This document shows, piece by piece, positions 25,456 through 31,838 of a stretch of DNA of 64,000 nt. The stretch comes from Bradyrhizobium huanghuaihaiense (GTDB taxonomy: Bacteria > Pseudomonadota > Alphaproteobacteria > Rhizobiales > Xanthobacteraceae): NCBI RefSeq assembly GCF_007830635.1, contig NZ_VLLA01000005.1, positions 124,001-188,000 of the forward strand, in the 5' to 3' direction. The number at the start of each line of letters is the position of its first letter. Position 1 is the stretch's first letter. The notes beneath the pieces are model-generated. The model saw nothing but the letters and a program-made list of their open reading frames with translations. It made no database searches and was not told the DNA's origin. A program made the position numbers and the translations under genes.

Positions 25456-26331
25456 TCATTCTGCTCCGCTCAGAGAACTTGGCGACACTCGCGCACTTCG
25501 TGCACGGCATACTCGCTTGTAATCATGGCCATCACCCAAGAAGCGAAAGCGGCCGTCCAATTGCATTCCATGAAATAGGCAGAGGTCGGAGAGGCCCGAC
25601 TTCGATGATGGGTTTATCTCTATCAGGATGGGATCAGAACTTTCATTGAAGGCAACATCGAATATCACGTCATCAAGATGGGAAGCATCGCGAAACTTTG
25701 TGAAAAATGAAGAAAGAGATCTGCGAATGTCGTTTGCATTCGCGACTATTCCCGGATAGGTGACACCTTCCGTGTAGTGATATTGAGAAATACCACGCAG
25801 TTGCCGGCCCAACATGAAACATCGAAACTCTTTCCACTGAGGTACATTGATCCACTCACGCAAAAATAGATGGGATTGATACCCAGCCAAGTGGGCTACC
25901 GCTAGGTCGAACCGCACTCGCTCCCTCGATGTCAGGATTATTGCTAGACTTTGCTGCGCTGATCGAACTCTAAATCCATATCTGAGACCGTGCGCGCTAT
26001 CTTTTGGACTGCGAGAACCGAATCGCAAGTACGCGCCGCGGTAGTACGAGCGTAAAGCAGTATTCAAACGAGGCCGTATGCTTTCGATGGCGTCGTCGAG
26101 GCGATTAATTGCGAATGGATTTGTGGCTACATTATCAACTGCCCCTATATCTCTCAGTTTCAAATATCGTAGTATTCCGGCGCACTGCATTCGGGACAAT
26201 CGTACGTCAGTCTGACGAACAGAGAGTTTTCGCAACCCCAACGGCCAATTTTCCAGGAATGTTGGTGAGGCCACATTGATAAATCTCTCGGCGCCCTCTC
26301 TGCTTGCTGTCGCGTCTGAGAATGTCACCAT
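25456..26331 (-). CDS. CDC123/D123-like ATP-grasp protein
   Basis: 291 aa. Hallmarks of the CDC123 (D123) ATP-grasp family occur in order: AYLRFGSRSPKDS near residue 105, LREWINVPQWKEFRCFMLGR followed by LRGISQYHY, and VIFDVAFNESSDPILIEINP, with Glu and Asn as the metal ligands. Eukaryotic Cdc123 assembles eIF2. Bacterial homologues occur in peptide-modification loci, and here the gene lies 15 bases after an ABC exporter gene and opposite a graspetide precursor and ligase. I infer it modifies the peptide, or a host target as immunity. ATG 26331. Confidence 0.7.
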   Translation of the reverse strand: MVTFSDATASREGAERFINVASPTFLENWPLGLRKLSVRQTDVRLSRMQCAGILRYLKLRDIGAVDNVATNPFAINRLDDAIESIRPRLNTALRSYYRGAYLRFGSRSPKDSAHGLRYGFRVRSAQQSLAIILTSRERVRFDLAVAHLAGYQSHLFLREWINVPQWKEFRCFMLGRQLRGISQYHYTEGVTYPGIVANANDIRRSLSSFFTKFRDASHLDDVIFDVAFNESSDPILIEINPSSKSGLSDLCLFHGMQLDGRFRFLGDGHDYKRVCRARSARVSPSSLSGAE

Positions 26332-26346
26332 GGTCTGGCCGGGTGC

Positions 26347-28137
26347 CTAGGGACAACTAACTTTATAACGGCGCGATCTCTCACCATGCGGCGGACTCAG
26401 CTTCTGCAGGTTAACGCCGGAAAGGTCCAACCCATCCATAGTGTGAGTTGAAACGATTAGAATGCCGTTGATATTCGAGCTCGTGAAGAAGGACAGAATC
26501 CTAGCCCGTGTCGCGAGGTCGAGGTGATTCAATGGTTCGTCGAGTATCGTGATGGGGCGCCTTCGCAGTAAGCATCTGCCAAGAGCGAGCAGCTGTCGTT
26601 CGCCACCGGACAAGTTACTGCCGTATCGACCTACATCGAATTGCAGCCCCAACATTGCGTGAGACATCTCTAATGCCTCAGTCTCAGCGGCTCGACCCTG
26701 CCTGATACCCAGCTCGACTAGCAAATCGTACAGACCAGTTAGATGGGTGATCTGATCGCCGAGCAATTGCTCGGTGGACGCTGCATTTTCATCGAGGCAT
26801 AGATTCGCGAGGACCGTGCCGCTAAACAGACTTGGATGCTGAGGCAAATACGAAATCCAATCTTGTTCTCGTAGATTGCCCCACATCTCATCAAATCCGT
26901 TCACAACGACACGCCCATTGGCAGGCTGCTCCAAGCCCGCAAGCGCTCTCATAAATGTCGACTTTCCTGACCCGCGAGGCCCCATAAGCACTGTCGGCTT
27001 TGACGCCGTAGCCTCGAAGGAGTCGATTGCTGAAATTGCAATACCATCGCGGACCGCACGAAAGCCATTCACCAACAGACGCGTTGGCTCAGATGCGTGG
27101 CGTGGGGCATGGGAGTATCGGCAACTCTCAGCTCGACCCGCTTTTAGTGCCTCCAAACCAAACATTGATTGCAGACGATTGAGGCTCACGAGAGCGCTAC
27201 TTAACGACTGAATATTAGACGAGACATGAATCATATGCCCAAGCATGTTGGGGAGCGCCCAAAGAAGCACTGGAACAACGGTGGCAACGGAGCCTCCGTC
27301 GGTTCCTAGGAGCATGGCGGTTACGAACCCGAGCATGATGCCAATGGAGGGGGTTACAAGATTGAGCGCAACTTGCCACGACAAGGATTGGCTGAATCTT
27401 GCGTACGCGATGCGTCGGTCGGCGATCAGGTGGTCTGACATCCGCGCAGAGATACGCTCCTCATGGCAGGCATATATTTCTTCGGCGGCCATCAGGTGAT
27501 CTTCAGTGAAATACCTGACCTTATCTGCCGCGGCCATGACGATGGAGTCGTTCCGTGCAGTTCGGCGGGCCAGCGGAATATTCACGGAGTAGAAAAAGAC
27601 GACAACGAGCAGCATCCCGACGCCGACCGGAATCGACTGAAACAAAAACCAAGCGATATACGCCGCTAATGACAAAAGGCCGCTGGCGACACCGAGTATC
27701 GACACCACCCCCGACATGGTGCGACCAAGGTCAACCGTCAGGAGCGAAACCGCTTGCGAAGTACCGACTCTGTTGCGAACCACGCCGCCAGATCGCAACA
27801 TGTACAGTAGCAAGGCTTTCTCTTGCGCATCGCGGTAGCCTATCGCGAGTTTTGAAGATAGCTGTTCGTATCCCATGGCCTGGACGGCTTGCGCCGAAAC
27901 AACGATCGAGAGCGCCAGGCAAGCGTAGAGGGTGCTTTTTGATACCTCGTTGGATGATGCTCTAACAGTGGCGAAGAGTTCAGCTATCAGAGAATTCGAG
28001 ACGACGACAAGGCATGCACCTACAAGTCCTGTCGCGAGGACCGCGCAGGCAGCCACTCTGTGGTCAGGCCCCAATATAGGGCGACCAAATGCCCTGATCG
28101 AAGAGGACGAGTCTTCGGGATTGCCGTCCTGAGGCAT
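26347..28137 (-). CDS. ABC exporter (fused permease and ATPase), likely graspetide exporter
   Basis: 596 aa. Residues 25-320 are a six-helix exporter domain (VLATGLVGACLVVVSNSL, ILGVASGLLSLAAYIAWFLF and others). Residues 350-590 are the ATPase: Walker A GPRGSGKST, Q-loop SYLPQHPSLFSG, signature LSGGERQLLALGR, Walker B ITILDEP, H-switch STH. Such half-transporters export peptides as dimers and belong to the SbmA/Ydd-like or MsbA-like type; no peptidase C39 domain is present. Divergent from the precursor peptide gene across an 88-base gap, and followed by the CDC123-like gene. Confidence 0.88.
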   Translation of the reverse strand: MPQDGNPEDSSSSIRAFGRPILGPDHRVAACAVLATGLVGACLVVVSNSLIAELFATVRASSNEVSKSTLYACLALSIVVSAQAVQAMGYEQLSSKLAIGYRDAQEKALLLYMLRSGGVVRNRVGTSQAVSLLTVDLGRTMSGVVSILGVASGLLSLAAYIAWFLFQSIPVGVGMLLVVVFFYSVNIPLARRTARNDSIVMAAADKVRYFTEDHLMAAEEIYACHEERISARMSDHLIADRRIAYARFSQSLSWQVALNLVTPSIGIMLGFVTAMLLGTDGGSVATVVPVLLWALPNMLGHMIHVSSNIQSLSSALVSLNRLQSMFGLEALKAGRAESCRYSHAPRHASEPTRLLVNGFRAVRDGIAISAIDSFEATASKPTVLMGPRGSGKSTFMRALAGLEQPANGRVVVNGFDEMWGNLREQDWISYLPQHPSLFSGTVLANLCLDENAASTEQLLGDQITHLTGLYDLLVELGIRQGRAAETEALEMSHAMLGLQFDVGRYGSNLSGGERQLLALGRCLLRRRPITILDEPLNHLDLATRARILSFFTSSNINGILIVSTHTMDGLDLSGVNLQKLSPPHGERSRRYKVSCP

Positions 28138-28225
28138 TGCCAGCCTCGATAGCGTTGTGTAAAGTAGCGTTGCGCTTCCTGTGCAACTTAACTGACAGAT
28201 GCAACATAAGGGAAGGATTGAGCCG
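28138..28225. promoter_or_regulatory. Divergent control region of the graspetide locus
   Basis: An 88-base gap between the exporter and precursor starts. GTTGCGC (28169-28175) and GTGCAAC (28181-28187) form a 7-base inverted repeat with one mismatch around TTCCT, a candidate operator. AAGGGAAGGA at 28208-28217 is the precursor ribosome site. No strong -35/-10 pair stands out. Confidence 0.45.
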
Positions 28226-28405
28226 ATGGCAACAACAGTCGATACAACAACAGTCGATACTGTGCAGTCGAACGAGCCGCTCGATGATCGAGAGGCGTTC
28301 GGACTTCAGTTCGTAGAGCCCGCCCCCACTATGATGGGAGGAACTACGACAACTAAAACGGTAACTTTGCCTGTCGATACGGATCCAGAAGACACGGACA
28401 TGTAA
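28226..28405 (+). CDS. Graspetide-type (omega-ester/amide) RiPP precursor peptide
   Basis: 59 aa from ATG 28226, with AAGGGAAGGA eight bases upstream; an in-frame ATG at 28199 has no such site. The N-terminal leader holds a short TTVDT repeat, then EAFGLQFVEP (residues 24-32), like the conserved PFxxRFLE-type leader motif of microviridin precursors. After MMGG the core reads TTTTKTVTLPVDTDPEDTDM (residues 40-59): donors Thr and one Lys first, acceptors Asp/Glu last, around a TLPVD turn. This donor-then-acceptor order is the graspetide signature and recalls T-x-K-x-P-S-D of microviridin and marinostatin. The ATP-grasp ligase follows immediately. Likely product is a multicyclic peptide with ester and perhaps one amide link. 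Too short for most gene finders. Confidence 0.78.
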   Translation: MATTVDTTTVDTVQSNEPLDDREAFGLQFVEPAPTMMGGTTTTKTVTLPVDTDPEDTDM

Positions 28406-28539
28406 CGACAATTGATCGGCCGCAGCGTTCAACCTTGGCTGCGTGCGTTTATGAGCGTGGCGTAGCCAAGAATTTCAGTCGTGATCCGCCTAGGCGAATA
28501 CAAGACTCCTATTCCATTCTGACTACTAAGGACACATTT

Positions 28540-29484
28540 TTGTCGACAGTCCTTATCCTCGGAGATGAGCGCGACCCACACGTGGCGGCAGTTAGAGATG
28601 CCGTACTCAGTCGCGGCTCCGCAGTGTTTGTCTTCAACTTCCGGGACTTCTATGCGCGGGTCACGCTGACAGCTGAAAATCATGTCAGCGCGCATTTTGC
28701 CAATGCGACTGGCGACCTCAATTCCGACGAAGTATCCGCCGTCTGGTGGAGAATAAAACCCTCAATTCCAAATACGCCGCCGCCGAGTCCCGTAGCTACG
28801 AATTTCAAAAATCGCGAATGGGAATACCTGCTTAGATCGCTCCCGGGTTACATGCCGAGCCACGTCAAGTGGCTAAATCCCATCGAAAAGCAGGTGTTCC
28901 TTAATTACAAGCCAAACCAAATGCCAATCGCGCTAAAGGCTGGCCTCAAAATTCCACCCACACTATTTACCAACGAGAACGAGCGGATACTCGCCCGTTT
29001 TCAACGCGATCAAACAATCGTTTACAAGACACTTAGTCCATTCGTCGATCCTCCGGATGGCGTCATTATGACGAATTTTGTTGGACGAGGAGTTATTGCA
29101 GCCAACAACAGGCAAATAGCGGTTTGCCCGGGAACTTTTCAGGCTGCGATAGAGAAAGAGTTCGAACTGCGGGTGTACGTTGTGGGCGAGAAAATATTCG
29201 CTTTCCGCATCGAATCTCAACGGTCGATCGCTGGGAAAATGGATTGGAGGCGTGCGCAATCAGAGGAGATATTTGATTTAGTTGAACTGGACGGAGACAC
29301 GGTCTCTAAGCTGAAGCAGTTTCAGTTATACGCTGGCATCGTTTATGGTGCGTATGATTTGATCGTGTCTACTGATGGCTCGACATACTTTCTTGAATGC
29401 AACCCCGCTGGTCAATGGCTCTGGTTAGAGCATGCTCTTGGAACTAGAATAGCGGACACCGTTGCCGAATTGTTGGCCGGTTGA
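28540..29484 (+). CDS. Graspetide ATP-grasp macrocyclase (MvdC/MvdD/PsnB type)
   Basis: 314 aa from TTG 28540, preceded by AAGGA with a 7-base spacer; an upstream TTG at 28435 is open but has no ribosome site. Pre-ATP-grasp start MSTVLILGDERDPHVAAV, then VWWRIKP, IVYKTLSP (ATP lysine), FELRVYVVGEKIFAFRIESQ, and the family-specific end GIVYGAYDLIVS, FLECNPAGQWLWLEHALG, IADTVAELL. The ECNPAGQWLWLE block is diagnostic of this ligase group. It activates core Asp/Glu side chains as acyl-phosphates for attack by Thr or Lys. It lies 134 bases after the precursor, probably one transcript. Confidence 0.88.
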   Translation: MSTVLILGDERDPHVAAVRDAVLSRGSAVFVFNFRDFYARVTLTAENHVSAHFANATGDLNSDEVSAVWWRIKPSIPNTPPPSPVATNFKNREWEYLLRSLPGYMPSHVKWLNPIEKQVFLNYKPNQMPIALKAGLKIPPTLFTNENERILARFQRDQTIVYKTLSPFVDPPDGVIMTNFVGRGVIAANNRQIAVCPGTFQAAIEKEFELRVYVVGEKIFAFRIESQRSIAGKMDWRRAQSEEIFDLVELDGDTVSKLKQFQLYAGIVYGAYDLIVSTDGSTYFLECNPAGQWLWLEHALGTRIADTVAELLAG

Positions 29485-29611
29485 ACGGTCTGATTGCATC
29501 AAGCATTCCAAGTGACGTGCGATCGATTTTCACTCTTGGTCCTGATCGGCTTCATAAGGGGCATGGGCGGACTCCGTTTTGCCATCGTGTATATGGGGCC
29601 CTACCTGAAAA

Positions 29612-30310
29612 CTATGGAAGCGCTTCAATCCCAGCGAATCTATCAGGGATGCCAATCAACGAACTGAATTGCGCGGAGAACGCCTGACTGCTTCGTACCG
29701 CCCATTTCGCGCAGCCGTAGGTCATGAAGCCATAAGGAAACATGAAGTTGGATTGGTAGCCCGGACTGATTGGTACTTTGGTTTTGAGTGTCCGGACCCA
29801 TTTGCCATCGTGGATGTCCGTCTCGCTATCCCAAGCAGGCTTGAAGTGCATGAGCGCGTTTCTGAATCGAACGAGAAGTGCGGCGTCCTGCCAGGCAAGA
29901 CTACCTATGTCCGGAGTTTGGTCCAGGAGGAGCGCTATGTGCCGATAATGATCGGTAGTATTTCCCGAACGATCGTGCTTCAAATCCCTGAGAAGGGCGA
30001 TGTGTCCCTGCGCTAGACCTAGTGTCGACCCATCGAGAATATCTTGAATGATCTCGTTACAATTCGCTTCGAGTGCGGCTGCAGCCATCGTTATGGCGAC
30101 AGGAACATGCATCATCATGCCGTCGAACCAGGCGCCATGCTGACTTGTGTCGCTCGCCCGTTCTACGACATGAGCGCTTTGCGCCGCTTGAATAGCGACG
30201 CGTAAGTGGTTGACGGCAAAATTTGACCTGAGGCTAAGCTTCGCGGTCATGCCGTCTGCGGAGCCGGTTGTAAAGGCAACTGCGTTGAGTTCGTGCGGTT
30301 CGGACACCAT
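29612..30310 (-). CDS. HEPN-like domain protein
   Basis: 232 aa from ATG 30310 with AAGGGAG upstream. Mostly helical; LLVRFRNALMHFKPAWD carries an R-x4-H motif (Arg150, His155) with Asn after Arg, as in HEPN RNases. Earlier helices (VAITMAAAALEANCNEIIQDIL) resemble HEPN helix 1-2. No known family assigned. It is convergent with the graspetide ligase and could be a toxin, a phage-defence effector, or a neutral HEPN fold. It is the second HEPN gene in the island. Confidence 0.6.
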   Translation of the reverse strand: MVSEPHELNAVAFTTGSADGMTAKLSLRSNFAVNHLRVAIQAAQSAHVVERASDTSQHGAWFDGMMMHVPVAITMAAAALEANCNEIIQDILDGSTLGLAQGHIALLRDLKHDRSGNTTDHYRHIALLLDQTPDIGSLAWQDAALLVRFRNALMHFKPAWDSETDIHDGKWVRTLKTKVPISPGYQSNFMFPYGFMTYGCAKWAVRSSQAFSAQFSSLIGIPDRFAGIEALP

Positions 30311-30470
30311 CAAACTCCCTTCGTCTTTGCCATCGCTCTGCTAGGGCGTTGTGTAAAAACCTTTGCCGTAGTGCGCTAGGCGTGAACCTGGTGATAGCAT
30401 CGTGAAGCTGTTCGTCGGCCTAAATTTTTGGTAGAGAATCGCCACCCAACACCACCTCAGAGGGTGAGAC

Positions 30471-30764
30471 ATGCTAAAGGTGCTGCCGCCGCTAATGACT
30501 GCTGCCGGCTCTATAATTCTAGCTTACCGGGTGAAGACGATAATCGACCAACTAGCCTTCGCACAGCGAGGCGCCGATGCAAACTTTCGGTCCCTTACAG
30601 AATTTCTGGCCGGTAGGTCGGCACAGCTTCCAATGCTCGTTGGCTTTGATGAGCGGGTCCAGCGGAGTGTCCGTTTCGGCACGTGGCTGCTGGTGGTGGG
30701 CTTCGCACTGATTGCCGGCGGCGCGATCGTGAACGCATGGCTTCTTTGGAACTCGCCCACTTAG
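30471..30764 (+). CDS. Small membrane protein, unknown function
   Basis: 97 aa, ATG 30471 after GAGGGTGAG. Two hydrophobic segments: residues 1-22 (LPPLMTAAGSIILAYRV) and 68-92 (TWLLVVGFALIAGGAIVNAWLLW), with a charged loop between, so both ends are probably on one side of the membrane. Last gene before the right iteron array; its stop is two bases before the first iteron. Confidence 0.6.
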   Translation: MLKVLPPLMTAAGSIILAYRVKTIIDQLAFAQRGADANFRSLTEFLAGRSAQLPMLVGFDERVQRSVRFGTWLLVVGFALIAGGAIVNAWLLWNSPT

Positions 30765-30765
30765 G

Positions 30766-30803
30766 CGTTGGGGGCACCCGTTAGGGTCATCGTTGGGGTA
30801 CGC
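30766..30803. repeat. Right iteron array, putative integrase arm sites
   Basis: Three direct copies of CGTT(G/A)GGG units start at 30766, 30779 and 30791, matching the spacing and orientation of the array at 9265-9303. It lies 58 bases inside the right att core. Confidence 0.65.
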
Positions 30804-30861
30804 CAATTACCCAGCGCGAAATATCATAACTATTTCAGGTGGTTGCTTTTATGCCAAGAAG

Positions 30862-30879
30862 TTGGCTGGGGAACCTGGA
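30862..30879. other. Right attachment site (att core within tRNA-Gln)
   Basis: TTGGCTGGGGAACCTGGA is identical to 9185-9202. It covers the 3' acceptor strand, CCA and part of the T-arm of tRNA-Gln, so integration leaves the tRNA intact. Confidence 0.9.
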
Positions 30880-30936
30880 TTCGAACCAAGACAAACAGAG
30901 TCAGAGTCTGTTGTGCTACCGTTACACCATTCCCCA
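30863..30936 (-). tRNA. tRNA-Gln (anticodon CUG)
   Basis: 74 bases including encoded CCA. Acceptor stem TGGGGAA pairs with TTCCCCA; D-arm GTG/CAC; anticodon stem ACAGA/TCTGT around loop CTCTGAC giving anticodon CTG; T-stem CTTGG/CCAGG with loop TTCGAAT; discriminator G. The 3' end is the island insertion site. Confidence 0.95.
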
Positions 30937-31122
30937 ACGGAATAGCCGAACAAATTCAATGACTTACTGATTTGTCCGACTGTGGCCGGAAGCGCGTTTG
31001 GCGCAAATCACGGCTCAGGCGTGGCAGCGTTCTACCCGCTCGCATCTGGGCTGGCAAGCGCTCCGGTGGATGGCTCGTCAGCCCAATGATGGGACCGGGA
31101 TACGATCGGAGCGAACCTTCCG

Positions 31123-31443
31123 CTAATGCATGCGGCCGATGCTGACGACGATTTCGCCCCGGCCATGGGCGATCATCACCTGACCATATTCGTCCTGCGG
31201 CGGGCTCTCCTCGTAGCGGAGCGGGATCGTGGTGATCTCCTCCTGCGCCGCGTCGGCGGGCTGCTCCGCATTCACGTCGAGGATCAGGATCTTCGGATTG
31301 ATCCCCTGCGGTGAGCGCCTGGTCAGGCGGGCCTGCCAGCCATTGCTCGGGACCCGCACGTCGCCAATCATGATCAGCCTGGGCGGCGCCCCGGGTGCGC
31401 GGTCGATCCAGGCCTTGAAGGTGTTTCTCAGCAGGACAGTCAT
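31123..31443 (-). CDS. Conserved hypothetical protein
   Basis: 106 aa from ATG 31443 with GAGAGG eight bases upstream; the open frame extends to 31731 but that part is Arg-rich and unsupported. Begins MTVLLRNTFKAWIDRAPGAPP and ends HGRGEIVVSIGRMH. Mixed alpha/beta, no signal peptide or membrane segment, no recognised family. First gene of the backbone to the right of the tRNA. Confidence 0.55.
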   Translation of the reverse strand: MTVLLRNTFKAWIDRAPGAPPRLIMIGDVRVPSNGWQARLTRRSPQGINPKILILDVNAEQPADAAQEEITTIPLRYEESPPQDEYGQVMIAHGRGEIVVSIGRMH

Positions 31444-31838
31444 GATGCACCTCTCCCTCGCCAAGTTGCGCGATCCTGCGATCGCGGGCGAACCATAGGC
31501 GGGCGAAGCGAAGCGAAACGTGAATGGCCCGTGAATCGGGCGAGCCGGCGAGCTTTCCGCGGCGAAGACCACAAGCTTGCCACCACACGATACCGATCGG
31601 GACTGGCTGAGCTTGTGCCGGACCGCGACACAAGTCGGCCGGCGACCAAGGTCAGACCGTACTCGCGCGTGAGTTGCCGACGGCTTGCGACCGCATCGCG
31701 CGCTTGGTGCAGGTGAGCGAAAACTCGCCATTCACGCTCATTTCACGCGCGTCGGCTCCAAGTGAGGAGCGATTTTCATTTTGCCCGCAAGGTCGCATTC
31801 CGATCGTTCAGCAACCCTTGACCGTCTGATAACGCAAG
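31444..31838. other. Divergent intergenic region
   Basis: About 395 bases between a minus-strand hypothetical and the plus-strand regulator gene. Must hold both promoters. No palindrome, RNA or supportable ORF was seen. Confidence 0.4.

Larger units (their letters stand above)
9185..30879. mobile_element. Genomic island integrated in tRNA-Gln(CUG)
   Basis: An 18-bp direct repeat, TTGGCTGGGGAACCTGGA, is present at 9185-9202 and 30862-30879. The right copy is the 3' end of an intact tRNA-Gln gene and the left copy is a detached 3' fragment, the classic result of site-specific integration into a tRNA. A tyrosine integrase gene starts about 105 bases inside the left end, and matching iteron arrays lie about 60 bases inside each end. 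Much of the cargo is visibly richer in A/T than the flanks. No conjugation, capsid or tail gene is seen, so it would move with integrase alone or be mobilised by another element. Cargo: a methyltransferase/ATPase/receiver operon, ApeA, a graspetide locus, a serine recombinase and a polymerase-like gene. Confidence 0.9.

Noticed and set aside
29481..29687. 68-codon plus-strand ORF after the graspetide ligase
   Set aside because: Overlaps the HEPN-like gene on the other strand, has a TTG start without ribosome site, and no core or leader pattern of a second precursor.
30956..31633. 225-codon minus-strand frame next to tRNA-Gln
   Set aside because: Arg/Ala/Pro-rich shadow; the overlapping 106-aa frame with a good start is preferred.
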